Shown piece by piece: positions 51,014 to 60,674 of a stretch of 64,000 nucleotides of DNA (position 1 is its first letter; every line of letters starts with the position of its first letter). The notes under the pieces were generated by a model. It was not told the DNA's origin and did not search any database. It saw nothing but the letters and a program-made list of their open reading frames with translations. Both the position numbers and the translations under genes were made by a program. This DNA is from Vreelandella songnenensis (GTDB lineage: Bacteria; Pseudomonadota; Gammaproteobacteria; Pseudomonadales; Halomonadaceae). The DNA lies in contig NZ_PVTK01000001.1 of NCBI RefSeq assembly GCF_003002925.1, positions 124,001 through 188,000 on the forward strand. The letters run 5' to 3'.

Positions 51014-52507
51014 TTACGGGTTGATCAATTCTCGCGCATAGGATGCCAGATCGCTTGCCAGCAAGCCACGTTCTCCTGCACCCTTTGCCGCCCGATCGGC
51101 GGCCAGCGCGTGTACCAGGGTTCCCAGGCAGGCGCTCTGTTCCACCTCGCCACGCTGGGCCACCAGGGCACCCAGCATACCGCTGAGCACATCACCCATG
51201 CCGCCACTGGCCATACCCGGGTTGCCATACGGGCATACCGCAAGGCCTGCCGAGCTTGCCACCAGGCTCCCCGAGCCCTTGAGAATCACCACCCCGCCGC
51301 GGGCTTTCTGCAAGGCGCGCGCCGCGGCAGGCCGGTCCGCCTGGACCTCGGCGGCCGAGCAGCCCAGAAGGCGCGCGGCCTCGCCGGGGTGTGGCGTCAG
51401 AATCCAGTTGTCGCGCCGTTCATCGGGCCAGTGGCTGGCCAGCAGGTTGAGCGCATCGGCATCCACTACCAGCGGCGCGTTGGCGGCCAGGGCATGCTGG
51501 AGCACTGCCTGCCCCCAGGCGCCCTGCCCCGTGCCCGGCCCCACGACCAGCACATCGGCCTGCTGGGGCAGCTCGTCAATATCTGCCACCCCGCGCACGC
51601 CGTGGGCCATCACCTCCGGGCAGCGTATCAGGCTCGCCGTAATATGCTCCGGGGCGGTGGCCAAGCTAACCTTGCCAGCCCCCAGCCGCGCCGCTGCCTG
51701 AGACGCCAAGAGCGCCGCACCACCAAAGCCCGGCGCGCCGCCCAGCACCAGCACGTGCCCCATGTCCCCTTTGTGGCTGGTGCGCGAGCGCGGCGCAAAC
51801 GCCTCTTTCAGCCAGGTTTCATCAAGACGCCAGGCAAACGGCGGGATATCGAAAAAGACCTCGGCCTTGACGCCCAGCGGGCGAAAGTCGATCTCACCGG
51901 TGTAGGCTGGCGCCTCGCCGGTGTGCAGGCCAACCTTGTCGCCGATGAACGTCACCGTGCCATCGGCCTGCACCGCCTCACCCAGCACCGCGCCGGTGTC
52001 GGCGGCAAGCCCCGAGGGGATATCGATCGCAAGCACAGGCTGACGGGCAGCATTGATGGCGCCAATCGCCTGGCGGGCAGGCCCGGTCACTTCATTACGC
52101 AGCCCCGTACCCAGCAGGGCATCGACAATGACTTCACCGGTAAATACGCACTCTGCATGCCACTGCTCGCAACCCACCCCGGCAGAAGTAGCAAGCTCCG
52201 CCGCACGGGCGGCATCGCCGGCAAGCTCATCCAGCGCCTTGAGAGAGATACGCTGCACCTTGAGCCCGGACTGGATCGCCAGCGCGGCCAGCACGTGGCC
52301 GTCGCCGCCGTTGTTGCCGCTGCCGCACACCACCGTGACGCTACGCGCCTGGGGCCAGCGTGCCCGGAAGCTGTGCCAGGCGCTGGAAGCGGCCCGCTGC
52401 ATCAGGGCGAAGCCTTCGATACCGCCGGCAATGGTGCGGCGATCCAGTTCCCGTACCTGCTCGGCCTTGAACAGCGGGCGTAACGTGGAAGCACTCAAGG
52501 TGAACAC
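51014..52507 (-). CDS. nnr: Bifunctional NAD(P)H-hydrate repair enzyme (epimerase + ADP/ATP-dependent dehydratase)
   Basis: This enzyme repairs hydrated NADH and NADPH. The N-terminal epimerase domain (about 1-215) contains VVCGSGNNGGDGHVLA and AIDIPSGLAADTGAVLG. The C-terminal ribokinase-like dehydratase domain (about 230-497) has LVVGPGTGQGAWG, WILTPHPGEAARLLG and MASGGMGDVLSGMLGALVAQ. The start is GTG at 52507: AAGGAGAG lies 5 nt upstream and the 497-residue product has the family length. The frame stays open far upstream, but that region has no second start signal. It is first of the block ending in hflC and diverges from queG across 72 nt. Confidence 0.95.
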   Translation of the reverse strand: MFTLSASTLRPLFKAEQVRELDRRTIAGGIEGFALMQRAASSAWHSFRARWPQARSVTVVCGSGNNGGDGHVLAALAIQSGLKVQRISLKALDELAGDAARAAELATSAGVGCEQWHAECVFTGEVIVDALLGTGLRNEVTGPARQAIGAINAARQPVLAIDIPSGLAADTGAVLGEAVQADGTVTFIGDKVGLHTGEAPAYTGEIDFRPLGVKAEVFFDIPPFAWRLDETWLKEAFAPRSRTSHKGDMGHVLVLGGAPGFGGAALLASQAAARLGAGKVSLATAPEHITASLIRCPEVMAHGVRGVADIDELPQQADVLVVGPGTGQGAWGQAVLQHALAANAPLVVDADALNLLASHWPDERRDNWILTPHPGEAARLLGCSAAEVQADRPAAARALQKARGGVVILKGSGSLVASSAGLAVCPYGNPGMASGGMGDVLSGMLGALVAQRGEVEQSACLGTLVHALAADRAAKGAGERGLLASDLASYARELINP

Positions 52508-52579
52508 GATCTCTCCTTTGCATGTTGTGATGGCAGCCAATGCGTTAGCATAGCGTGCCAAACGCTCGACCGTAGACCG

Positions 52580-53710
52580 ATGATGCCCAGTTCCCCTGCT
52601 TCTGCACATTCCCGCCCATCCATGCCCCACGATGAGCTGGCCCGCCTGGCCGACCTGGTAAAGACCTGGGGCCGCGAGCTGGGTTTTCAGCAGGTCGGCA
52701 TTACCGATGTCCAGCTGGATGCTCACGAACAGCATCTGGCCACCTGGCTGGATAAAGGGTATCACGGCGAAATGGGCTTCATGGCCAAGCACGGTACCAA
52801 ACGCACCCGCCCGGCTGAACTCGAGCCCGGCACGCAGCGGGTGATCAGCGTGCGTATGGATTACCTGCCGCCGGAGGTGGAAACCACCAAGGTGCTGGGC
52901 CAGCCCGGCAACGCTTATGTATCGCGCTATGCGCTGGGCCGTGACTACCACAAGCTGATGCGCAAGCGCCTGGCCCAGCTTGCCAGGCAGATAGAGCAGG
53001 AAGTGGGCACGTTCGGCTACCGCGCCTTCGTGGACTCCGCCCCGGTAATGGAGCGCGCCCTGGCGCAGAAGGCAGGGCTTGGCTGGTTTGGCAAGAACGC
53101 CATGCTGCTCAACCCGAAAGCGGGTTCACTGTTCTTTCTCGGCGAGCTGTACACCGACCTGCCCCTGCCCGTGGACCCACCCTTCGAGCAGGAGCATTGC
53201 GGCAGCTGTAGCGCCTGCCGCACGGCGTGCCCCACCGGCGCCATCGTGGATGACAAGGTAATCGACTCACGCAAGTGCATTTCCTACCTGACCATCGAGC
53301 TGCAGGGCGCCATTCCGGTGGAGTTTCGCCGCGCCATGGGCAATCGGGTGTACGGCTGCGACGACTGCCAGCTGGTCTGCCCATTCACGCGTTTTACCCG
53401 GATTAGCCGCGAGCAGGATTTCGCTCCCCGCCACGACCTGGATCGCGCCTCGCTGATCAGCCTGTTTGCCTGGGGCGAGGAAGAGTTTCTGGACAAGACC
53501 GCCGGCAGCCCGATTCGGCGCATCGGCTACGAGCGCTGGCTACGAAATCTTGCTGTGGGCCTGGGCAACGCCCCCTGGAGCGAGGCGGTGGAAGCCGCAC
53601 TCTGGGCGCGTCGCGCCTACCCAAGCCCGCTTGTGCGCGAACACGTGGCCTGGGCGCTGGATGAACAGCGCCACAAGCGCGGCGCGCGCATTGCTACTGC
53701 CGCCCCCTGA
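52580..53710 (+). CDS. queG: QueG, epoxyqueuosine reductase
   Basis: QueG reduces epoxyqueuosine in the tRNA wobble position to queuosine, using cobalamin and two 4Fe-4S clusters. The 376-residue protein has the N-terminal DUF1730 cobalamin-binding region (GYHGEMGFMAKHGTKR, then YALGRDYHKLMRKRLAQL). Cluster motifs CGSCSACRTACPTGA and CDDCQLVCPF follow, then a C-terminal HEAT-like helical tail. It begins with two consecutive ATG codons (52580 and 52583) and a poor ribosome-binding site. The lone cobO gene in this window could supply its cofactor. Confidence 0.96.
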   Translation: MMPSSPASAHSRPSMPHDELARLADLVKTWGRELGFQQVGITDVQLDAHEQHLATWLDKGYHGEMGFMAKHGTKRTRPAELEPGTQRVISVRMDYLPPEVETTKVLGQPGNAYVSRYALGRDYHKLMRKRLAQLARQIEQEVGTFGYRAFVDSAPVMERALAQKAGLGWFGKNAMLLNPKAGSLFFLGELYTDLPLPVDPPFEQEHCGSCSACRTACPTGAIVDDKVIDSRKCISYLTIELQGAIPVEFRRAMGNRVYGCDDCQLVCPFTRFTRISREQDFAPRHDLDRASLISLFAWGEEEFLDKTAGSPIRRIGYERWLRNLAVGLGNAPWSEAVEAALWARRAYPSPLVREHVAWALDEQRHKRGARIATAAP

Positions 53711-53738
53711 TACGCGGGCTGCCTGGTTCCTCTGTGCC

Positions 53739-54320
53739 CTACTCCTCTTCGTCCTGCTCGCTCGCTACGCGCAAGAAGGTGTTGCGGTAGTGGGAAAGCT
53801 CGGCAATCGACTCCTTGATATCGTCCATCGCCAGGTGCACGTTGCGCTTGCTGAAACCTGCCAGAGCGCCCGGATTCCAGCGCTTGGCAAGCTCCTTGAC
53901 GCTTGAAACGTCCAGGTTGCGGTAGTGGAAGAAACTCCACAGGGCGGGCATTTCGCGCTCCAGAAAGCGGCGGTCCTGGTGGATGCTGTTGCCGCACATG
54001 GGCGATGAGCCGGCCACCACGTACTGACGCAGGAAATCCAGCGTCTGCTGCTCGGCGGCCGCGGTTTGTACCTGGCTTGCCTTGACCCGTGCTACCAGCC
54101 CCGATTCGCCGTGCGTCTTCTGGTTCCACTCATCCATACCGGCCAGCAGGCTGTCTGGCTGCTTCACGGCAATCACCGGGCCTTCGGCCACCACGTTCAG
54201 GTCCGCATCGGTCACCAGTGTAGCCACTTCGATGATGCGCTCCTTGTCGGGGTCCAGGCCGGTCATTTCCAGATCGATCCAGACCAGCAGGTCGCTGCGC
54301 GGTTCGCTACCATTACTCAT
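53739..54320 (-). CDS. orn: Orn, oligoribonuclease
   Basis: Orn degrades 2-5 nt RNAs, including pGpG from cyclic di-GMP breakdown, to mononucleotides. The 193-residue protein is a DEDDh exonuclease. Exo I is [20 protein letters not shown], exo II is in [16 protein letters not shown], the [12 protein letters not shown] segment follows, and exo III is in [11 protein letters not shown]. The start at 54320 ([13 protein letters not shown]) has GGAG 7 nt upstream. It converges with queG and diverges from rsgA across 87 nt. Confidence 0.97.
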   Translation of the reverse strand: MSNGSEPRSDLLVWIDLEMTGLDPDKERIIEVATLVTDADLNVVAEGPVIAVKQPDSLLAGMDEWNQKTHGESGLVARVKASQVQTAAAEQQTLDFLRQYVVAGSSPMCGNSIHQDRRFLEREMPALWSFFHYRNLDVSSVKELAKRWNPGALAGFSKRNVHLAMDDIKESIAELSHYRNTFLRVASEQDEEE

Positions 54321-54407
54321 GCTTTTCTCCACAATCGCCACCGGGTCGAGTTACCCGGCGTCCGTTAACAGGTACACTGTCCCCATTGTACCGAGCATCA
54401 GGTGGTC

Positions 54408-55427
54408 ATGAGCAAACGTAAATTGAGTCGCCAGCAGCAATGGCGAGTAGACAAAGTCCAGGCAGAGCGTGCAAGCCGCGCTGAAAAGCGCGACGTGCGC
54501 GATGCCGAGAAGCTGGCCGCCGGTGAATACGGCGCCGAACAGCCCGGCCGGGTAATGGCCCATTTCGGGCGTACCCTCGAGGTGCGCAACGCCGAAGGCG
54601 CTCCGGTGCGCTGCCACCTGCGCGCCAATCTGGAAGGCATGGTGACCGGCGACCGGGTAATCTGGCGGGCAGGCCAGGAGGGCTCGGGCGTCGTGGTGGC
54701 CCGTGAAGAGCGCGACACCGTACTCAAGCGCCCGGACGCCCGCGGGCAGCTAAAGCCCGTGGCTGCCAATATCGACCAGATTTTGATCGTGTTTGCCGTC
54801 GAACCCGCGCCGCACCCCAACCTGATCGACCGCTATCTGGTGGCCGCCGAAGCCACCGACATCGCGCCGGTGCTGGTGCTCAACAAGACCGACCTGCTGC
54901 CGGAAGACGGTGGCGAGCTTGGCAAGCTCCTGGAGCGCTACCGGGCGCTGGGCTATCCGGTAGTGCGCACCACTACGGCCGATGAAGCAGGGCTTGATGC
55001 TCTGCGCGCACAGCTTGAAGGCCGAACCTCGGTATTCGTGGGGCAAAGCGGCGTGGGCAAATCCTCGTTGATCGACCTGCTGCTGCCCGATGAATCGTTG
55101 CGGATCGGTGCGCTTTCCGAAGATTCGCGCAAGGGTACGCACACCACGACCACCGCCCGGCTCTACACCATGAACCGCGACGAAGTCACCGACGGCGAGC
55201 TGATCGACTCCCCCGGCATTCGCGAGTTCGGCCTGATTCACCTCACCGAACAGGACGTGACCGACGGCTTTATCGAGTTTCGCCCCTTTCTGGGCCACTG
55301 CCGCTTTCGCGACTGCCGCCATCGGGAAGAGCCGGGCTGCGCTTTACTTGAAGCGGTGGAGACAGGCAAGATTCACCCAGAACGTTTTGCCAGCTATCGA
55401 CGCATTCTCGATAGTCTCGACGCCTGA
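54408..55427 (+). CDS. rsgA: RsgA, small ribosomal subunit biogenesis GTPase
   Basis: RsgA is a circularly permuted GTPase that checks late 30S maturation. The 339-residue protein has an N-terminal OB fold (about 35-100) and the GTPase motifs in permuted order: G4 LNKTDLL first, then G1 GQSGVGKSSLIDLL, G2 KGTHTTTT and G3 DSPGIREF. A C-terminal zinc finger follows with CRFRDCRHREEPGC (Cys-Cys-His-Cys). ATG at 54408 follows AGGTGG; an in-frame GTG at 54402 adds two residues. An inverted repeat CCGGGT-N6-ACCCGG (54341-54358) lies in the divergent spacer with orn. Confidence 0.97.
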   Translation: MSKRKLSRQQQWRVDKVQAERASRAEKRDVRDAEKLAAGEYGAEQPGRVMAHFGRTLEVRNAEGAPVRCHLRANLEGMVTGDRVIWRAGQEGSGVVVAREERDTVLKRPDARGQLKPVAANIDQILIVFAVEPAPHPNLIDRYLVAAEATDIAPVLVLNKTDLLPEDGGELGKLLERYRALGYPVVRTTTADEAGLDALRAQLEGRTSVFVGQSGVGKSSLIDLLLPDESLRIGALSEDSRKGTHTTTTARLYTMNRDEVTDGELIDSPGIREFGLIHLTEQDVTDGFIEFRPFLGHCRFRDCRHREEPGCALLEAVETGKIHPERFASYRRILDSLDA

Positions 55428-55444
55428 TTTCAAAGGAGCTGCCC

Positions 55445-56287
55445 ATGAGCAACGCGCACCCATCGTCGGAATCGAACCTGCTGCCGCTGATCGTTGAACC
55501 AGAGCAGCTCAAGGAGCATCTGGAGGATCCTCAGCTTCTGATTATTGACGTACCCGTGAATCCGGACAGCTACCGCCAGGGCCACGTGCCGGGCGCGGTC
55601 TACCTGGATTTTCGCTACCTGATGCGCGGTGAAGGCCCCGTGCCTAACGACGTGCCCGACGTCGAGTTTCTCTCCCGCCTGTTCAGCGCGCTGGGGCTTA
55701 CCCGCGACACTCACGTGGTGGCCTACGATGACGAAGGCGGCGGCTGGGCGGCGCGGCTCTTGTGGACACTGGAACTGATCGGCCACACCCGCTACTCCTA
55801 CCTGAACGGTGGCATTCATGCCTGGCGCGACGACGGCCTTGATGAAAGCACCGAGCAGACGCAGCCCACGCCCAGCGACTACCATGCCGAGATCCTCAAC
55901 CCTCACGCGCTGATCACTTTTGAGGAGATCAAGGAGAAGCTGGACGATCGTCAGTTTGCGGTCTGGGATGCACGCTCCAAGGGCGAGTACGACGGTGAGA
56001 AAGGCAACAACAAGCACCTTGGCCACATTCCCGGCGCGGTGAACATGGACTGGACCCACGCCATGGATAGAAGCCGCGCCCTGCGCATTCGCGACTACGC
56101 CGAACTGATCACCGAGCTTGAAGCCATGGGCCTGACACCGGACATGGAAGTGGCCACCCACTGCCAGAGCCACCACCGCAGCAGCTTTACCTGGCTGGTG
56201 GGCAAGGCGCTCGGGTTCAATATCCGCGGCTACGCGGGCTCCTGGGGCGAATGGGGCAATCGCGATGATACGCCCATTGAAAAGTAA
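55445..56287 (+). CDS. Rhodanese-type thiosulfate sulfurtransferase (RhdA-like)
   Basis: The 280-residue protein has two tandem rhodanese domains: an inactive N-terminal one (about 15-135, [21 protein letters not shown]) and a catalytic C-terminal one (about 150-275). The active-site cysteine is Cys240, in [14 protein letters not shown]. That loop closely resembles the CQTHHR loop of Azotobacter RhdA and differs from the CGSGVT type of E. coli mercaptopyruvate sulfurtransferase SseA. Thiosulfate:cyanide sulfurtransferase activity is thus more likely than mercaptopyruvate use, but the physiological donor is unknown. AAAGGAG precedes the ATG. rsgA ends 17 nt upstream and psd starts 41 nt downstream. 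Confidence 0.93.
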   Translation: MSNAHPSSESNLLPLIVEPEQLKEHLEDPQLLIIDVPVNPDSYRQGHVPGAVYLDFRYLMRGEGPVPNDVPDVEFLSRLFSALGLTRDTHVVAYDDEGGGWAARLLWTLELIGHTRYSYLNGGIHAWRDDGLDESTEQTQPTPSDYHAEILNPHALITFEEIKEKLDDRQFAVWDARSKGEYDGEKGNNKHLGHIPGAVNMDWTHAMDRSRALRIRDYAELITELEAMGLTPDMEVATHCQSHHRSSFTWLVGKALGFNIRGYAGSWGEWGNRDDTPIEK

Positions 56288-56328
56288 CCTTCCCGCTTGC
56301 CGGACTTACGACTGCAAAAGTAATTAAC

Positions 56329-57195
56329 GTGACGCTATCTCAAAAACTCTTTTCCCTGATTCAATACCCGCTTCCCCATCATGCGATTTCGCGCCTGACG
56401 GGCAAGGTCGCCCAGAGCGAAACGCCCTGGCTGAAAAACGCGCTGATCAAGGCGTTCATCCAGCGCTTCAACGTCGACATGAGCGAGGCGCTCGAGCCCG
56501 AGCCCACGGCCTACGCCAACTTCAACGCGTTCTTTACCCGAGCGTTGAAGCCCGGCGCGCGCCCGCTCGGCGAAGGCATTCTAAGCCCGGCGGACGGCGC
56601 ACTTTCACGCCACGGCCGACTTCAAGCGGGCCAGCTGGTGCAGGCCAAGGGCCACACCTACTCCGCCCAGACGCTGCTGGGCGGTGATGCGGCGCTGGCC
56701 GAAGAGTTCATGGGCGGAAGCTTCGCCACCGTCTACCTCTCCCCCAGCGACTATCACCGGGTACACATGCCGGCCACGGGCACGCTGCGGGAAATGATCT
56801 ACGTACCGGGGCGCATCTTCTCGGTCAACCAGGCAACCGCGCGCTACGTGCCCAACCTGTTTGCCCGCAACGAACGCCTGGTGTGCATCTTCGACTCGCC
56901 CCAAGGCCCGTTCGCCATGGTGCTGGTAGGTGCAATGATCGTCGCGGCGATCGAGACGGTGTGGTCTGGCCAGGTAACCCCGCTTGCCGGTGTGCCACAG
57001 CGCATGCGCTTTGACAAGACAATCACGCTTGAACGCGGCGAGGAGATGGGCCTTTTCAAGCTCGGCTCGACGGTGGTGATGTGTTTTGCCAACCCGGTCA
57101 CGTTTGAAGACTACCCGCCGGAAACGAAGATCAGCATGGGCCAGACACTGGGCGACTTTACCCACCCGCCGATGCACTCCCCCTCCTCAATCTGA
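56329..57195 (+). CDS. psd: Phosphatidylserine decarboxylase proenzyme
   Basis: Psd makes phosphatidylethanolamine from phosphatidylserine at the inner membrane. The 288-residue proenzyme has [45 protein letters not shown] and the self-cleavage site LGST, where Ser247 becomes the pyruvoyl group. The start is GTG at 56329; no better start or strong Shine-Dalgarno sequence is visible. The last 9 nt overlap the 3' end of the convergent TetR-type gene. The gene order orn/rsgA/psd is conserved in Gammaproteobacteria, with the rhodanese gene between them here. Confidence 0.96.
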   Translation: MTLSQKLFSLIQYPLPHHAISRLTGKVAQSETPWLKNALIKAFIQRFNVDMSEALEPEPTAYANFNAFFTRALKPGARPLGEGILSPADGALSRHGRLQAGQLVQAKGHTYSAQTLLGGDAALAEEFMGGSFATVYLSPSDYHRVHMPATGTLREMIYVPGRIFSVNQATARYVPNLFARNERLVCIFDSPQGPFAMVLVGAMIVAAIETVWSGQVTPLAGVPQRMRFDKTITLERGEEMGLFKLGSTVVMCFANPVTFEDYPPETKISMGQTLGDFTHPPMHSPSSI

Positions 57196-57828
57196 TGGCG
57201 TCACGCCCGCCAGAAAGATCGTGACGCAGCGCCGTGCCCGAGCACTGCACTGCGTCTCATCAACCTGCAGGCGGCGCCCCAGCAGCGCATTGATATGCCA
57301 CTCGCCCAGCAGCATGCCCATGAACATCCCGGCGGTCTCATACGGATCATCCACGACCAGCCGGCCCTGGGCTGCCTGATCGCTCAGGTAGTGGGCCAGG
57401 GCCTGGCGGGTATGATCAGGGCCGCGGCTTAAAAACAGCTCGCCAAGCTCGGGCGCACGCTCGGCTTCGAACGCCAGGCCACGCACCAGTCGGATGACGC
57501 CCGGGTCGAACACCAGCACCAGCATGCGACGGCCCAGCTCGAAAAGCACCTGCTCCGGGGCCTGACGGTCGCGCCGCCCCTCCTCCAGCACTGCCCAGGC
57601 GGTAGCAATATGGCGCTCCATGGCCGCAGTAAACAGCTTTTCCTTGTTACCGAACTGCTTGTAAAGCGTCGCCAGCGACCCCCCCGCCCGGGCCACTACT
57701 TCGTTGACGCTGGCCCCAGCATAGCCCTGCTCCAGAAAGACATCCCGAGCGGCGTCCAGCAGACGCTCGCGGCGCGCCTCACCGCGTGTGGTCAGCGTTG
57801 CGGTATCAGAAGACGTTGAGCGAGACAT
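57187..57828 (-). CDS. TetR-family transcriptional regulator, probable repressor of emrAB
   Basis: The 213-residue protein has an N-terminal TetR helix-turn-helix (about 17-63): [48 protein letters not shown] helical ligand domain with an AefR/TetR_C-like C-terminus follows. It is transcribed divergently from the HlyD/MFS pair, with a 129-nt spacer that contains a 22-bp inverted repeat. The usual inference is local repression of the pump, relieved by a ligand. The ligand cannot be predicted. It overlaps psd tail to tail by 9 nt. Confidence 0.9.
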   Translation of the reverse strand: MSRSTSSDTATLTTRGEARRERLLDAARDVFLEQGYAGASVNEVVARAGGSLATLYKQFGNKEKLFTAAMERHIATAWAVLEEGRRDRQAPEQVLFELGRRMLVLVFDPGVIRLVRGLAFEAERAPELGELFLSRGPDHTRQALAHYLSDQAAQGRLVVDDPYETAGMFMGMLLGEWHINALLGRRLQVDETQCSARARRCVTIFLAGVTPSD

Positions 57829-57868
57829 TTTTAATATTTACCTGTAGCGTGCTAACAAAGTAGCTATG

Positions 57869-57890
57869 TAGTGTAGCATTCATTACACTA
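57869..57890. promoter_or_regulatory. Candidate operator between tetR-type gene and emrA
   Basis: TAGTGTA (57869-57875) and TACACTA (57884-57890) form a perfect 7-bp inverted repeat around an 8-nt centre. They lie 68 nt before emrA and 41 nt before the divergent regulator. The length and symmetry suit a TetR-family dimer. A smaller palindrome TAGC-GT-GCTA lies at 57845-57854. Confidence 0.6.
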
Positions 57891-57957
57891 TGAAGCTTCT
57901 TTTCCGGCGGCCAACCCGCCAGAACGACAGGCGTGACGCGTGAGGAGAGAAATAGCC

Positions 57958-59130
57958 ATGACAGCAGATGGCGGACAGAATCAACATGAGGCGTCGGAAA
58001 CGCTGAATTCCGATACGCCCAAGAGTGCTCACCGGAGCCGAAAGCTACTGCTACTTTTGGTGGGGATCGTAGCACTCGCCGCACTTGCGTGGTGGGGCGT
58101 GGGCTGGTGGCAGGTCGGGCGCTTCCTGGAAGAGACGGACAATGCCTACGTGCGCACGGATAGCGTTGCCATACGCGCCGAGCTTGCGGCGCGGGTGGTC
58201 GAGGTCATGGTGGATGACAACCAGGTGGTCAAACGCGGCGAGCCGTTATTGCGCCTGGATGATGCCAGCTACCGCGATCAGGTTAACCAGGCGCAAGCCC
58301 AGCAGGCCGTTGCGGCGGCCTCCATTGCTCAGTCGCAGCGTCAGGTTGAATTACAGCAGGCGGCCATTGATCAGGCAGCCACCCAAGTGGACGCCGCCCA
58401 GGCAGAAGTCGATCAGGCGCGAGCGCACCTGGAGCGCTCCTCCTCGCTTGCCGCCAGCAATTACGGCTCGCGCCAGCAGCGCGAAGATGACCAGAGCGCA
58501 CTGCGGGTGGCCGAAGCCAACCTGGCCAGCCGCCGTGCAGCGGTCATCTCGGCTCAGCGCCAGCTGGCCGTGGCGGAGAGCGACGTGGTCCGCGCCGAGG
58601 CCAACCAGGACGCCGCCCATGCCGATCTCGCCTATGCCCGTCACCAGCTCGATAAAACGCTGGTCAGCGCACCGCGCGACGGGGTGATCGGCAACCTGCG
58701 GGTCGAACCCGGCACGTTGGCCCAGCCTTCGCTGACGCTGCTGCAGCTGGTGCCGCTCGAGTCCGCCTTTGTTACCGCCAACTTCAAGGAGACCCAGCTC
58801 GAGCGCATTCGCATCGGCCAGCCGGTGGCCGTGCATCTGGACGCTTACCCGAACATCACCTTTGACGGCATCGTCGAGAGCCTTTCCCCGGCCACCGGCA
58901 CCGAGTTCAGCCTGCTTCCCCAGGACAATGCCACCGGCAACTTCAACAAGATCGTGCAGCGCGTGCCGGTCAAGATCCGCGTGACGGGCCCTGTTGAGGC
59001 GCTGGGCCTTTTACGTGCCGGGCTTTCGGCAATCCCCGAAATCGATACCCGCGAGCTCGAACCCACCACCGAGACACCGTCCACCCGCAGGGCTGCTCCG
59101 GCCATGGCGCGTGAGCAGCCTGGCTCATGA
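57958..59130 (+). CDS. emrA: EmrA-like membrane fusion protein (HlyD family)
   Basis: The 390-residue protein is the periplasmic adaptor of a tripartite drug efflux pump. It has one N-terminal transmembrane helix (KLLLLLVGIVALAALAWWGVGWW, about 29-51) and a biotinyl-lipoyl half (VMVDDNQVVKRGEPLLRLDD). A long Ala/Gln-rich coiled-coil hairpin (about 110-215) precedes the second lipoyl half and beta-barrel (VSAPRDGVIGNLRVEPGTL and NFKETQLERIRIGQPV). ATG at 57958 follows GGAGAG. Its end overlaps emrB by ATGA. Substrates are unknown; the outer-membrane channel is not in this window. Confidence 0.9.
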   Translation: MTADGGQNQHEASETLNSDTPKSAHRSRKLLLLLVGIVALAALAWWGVGWWQVGRFLEETDNAYVRTDSVAIRAELAARVVEVMVDDNQVVKRGEPLLRLDDASYRDQVNQAQAQQAVAAASIAQSQRQVELQQAAIDQAATQVDAAQAEVDQARAHLERSSSLAASNYGSRQQREDDQSALRVAEANLASRRAAVISAQRQLAVAESDVVRAEANQDAAHADLAYARHQLDKTLVSAPRDGVIGNLRVEPGTLAQPSLTLLQLVPLESAFVTANFKETQLERIRIGQPVAVHLDAYPNITFDGIVESLSPATGTEFSLLPQDNATGNFNKIVQRVPVKIRVTGPVEALGLLRAGLSAIPEIDTRELEPTTETPSTRRAAPAMAREQPGS

Positions 59131-60671
59131 GTGCCGCCCCCGCCGCTGCGGGCCCCAGCGAGATGCCACCCTGGCGCCAGCGGATTGGTTTTATCGCTGC
59201 GGTGTTTGGCATGTTCATGGCGATTCTGGATATCCAGATCGTGGCAAGCTCGCTCAACGAGATTCAGTCGGGACTTTCCGCCAGCGAAGATCAAATCTCC
59301 TGGGTACAGACCGCCTACCTGATCGCGGAGATCGTGATGATCCCGCTGTCCGGCATGCTGATGCGCATTCTCTCGACACGGGTGGCGTTCACTCTCTCCT
59401 GCGCCGGTTTTACCCTGGCAAGCCTTGGCTGTGCGCTGGCCACCTCCATCGAACAGCTCATCGTGCTGCGCGCCATTCAGGGGTTCATGGGTGGGGCGAT
59501 GATTCCGATCACCCAGGCGGTCAGTTTCTCGATCTTCCCGCGCCGCGTGATGGGCAGCGTGCAGGCGGTGATCGGCATGGTGGTGACCATGGCACCCTCG
59601 ATTGGCCCGACCGTAGGCGGCTACATCACCGAAACCCAGAGCTGGCACTGGCTGTTTCTGGCCAACGTGATCCCCGGCATCCTGGTGTGCTGGGCGGCCT
59701 GGACCTTTCTGGATATCGACAAGCCCAACCACGCCTTGGCGCGCCGCCTGGATCTGATCGGGCTGGCGCTGATCGCGGTATTTCTGGGAACGCTTGAGTT
59801 CGTGCTCGAAGAAGGCCCTGGCGATGACTGGTTTGCCAGCCGCCAGATCGTGCTGTTCAGCTTGGTCTGCCTGGGTGCCGGCATCTGGTTCTTTACGCGC
59901 ACATTACGAAGTGACCATCCCATCGTCGATCTGCGCGCCTTTGCCAACCGCAACTTTGCCATTGGCGCGGGCATGGGGTTTATCATCGGCATCGCGCTTT
60001 ACGGACTGGTGTATATCATGCCGCTGTTCTTTGGCTATGTGCGGGGTTACTCCAGCCTGCAGATCGGCCAGGTCATGTTCGTCACCGGGCTCACCATGTT
60101 CCTGTGCGCTCCCATCGTCGGCCAGCTGTCCAACCGACTGGACCTGCGTATTCTGCTCTTTTTCGGGCTACTGCTGGTCGGGGTGGGCACCATGATGAAC
60201 GCCAACCTGACCGTGGAGTCCGGCTTCTGGCAGTTCTGCGTGCCGCAGATCGTACGCGGCGTAGGGCTGATCATGTGCATCATACCCGCCTCACGCATCG
60301 CGCTTGGCACCCTGCCACAAAGTGAAGTGGGTAACGCAAGCGGGCTATTCAACGTGATGCGCAATCTGGGGGGCGCCATGGGGCTGGCCCTGCTCGATAC
60401 CGTGCGTGATATCCGCGAGGACTTCCACTGGAACCAGCTGATTCCGGCTATCGACACCGGCCGCGAGGTGGTCGTTTCCGAGATCGCCAAGTATGAAGCC
60501 ATGCTCAGCGGCACGGTGCCCGACGCCTACCACGCCGCCGTAGGGCTTCTGGCCCAGCGAGTGGCGCAGCAGGCCCAGGTGCTCGCCTTCAACGATATAT
60601 TCACCTGGCTTGGGCTGATCTACATCGTTACGGTGCCGCTGGTGTTTCTGCTCAAACGCCTCGACGCTTGA
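59127..60671 (+). CDS. emrB: EmrB-like DHA2-family MFS efflux transporter
   Basis: The 514-residue membrane protein is a 14-helix major facilitator of the DHA2 drug:H+ antiporter family. Recognisable are FMAILDIQIVASSLNEIQ (helix 1 motif D), SWVQTAYLIAEIVMIPLSG, and RAIQGFMGGAMIPITQAV (motif B). Motif C follows in VTMAPSIGPTVGGYI, with the late IPASRIALGTLPQSEVGNASGLFNVMRNLGGAMG. It pairs with emrA through a 4-nt ATGA overlap. The gene ends 3 nt before convergent epmA. Resistance or stress-molecule export is inferred, not shown. Confidence 0.92.
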   Translation: MSAAPAAAGPSEMPPWRQRIGFIAAVFGMFMAILDIQIVASSLNEIQSGLSASEDQISWVQTAYLIAEIVMIPLSGMLMRILSTRVAFTLSCAGFTLASLGCALATSIEQLIVLRAIQGFMGGAMIPITQAVSFSIFPRRVMGSVQAVIGMVVTMAPSIGPTVGGYITETQSWHWLFLANVIPGILVCWAAWTFLDIDKPNHALARRLDLIGLALIAVFLGTLEFVLEEGPGDDWFASRQIVLFSLVCLGAGIWFFTRTLRSDHPIVDLRAFANRNFAIGAGMGFIIGIALYGLVYIMPLFFGYVRGYSSLQIGQVMFVTGLTMFLCAPIVGQLSNRLDLRILLFFGLLLVGVGTMMNANLTVESGFWQFCVPQIVRGVGLIMCIIPASRIALGTLPQSEVGNASGLFNVMRNLGGAMGLALLDTVRDIREDFHWNQLIPAIDTGREVVVSEIAKYEAMLSGTVPDAYHAAVGLLAQRVAQQAQVLAFNDIFTWLGLIYIVTVPLVFLLKRLDA

Positions 60672-60674
60672 TAC

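Noticed and set aside
51014-52951. Extended reading of the NAD(P)HX repair gene to 645 codons
   Set aside because: The GTG at 52507 has a strong AAGGAG and gives family length; the extra N-terminus would run through the divergent queG coding region.
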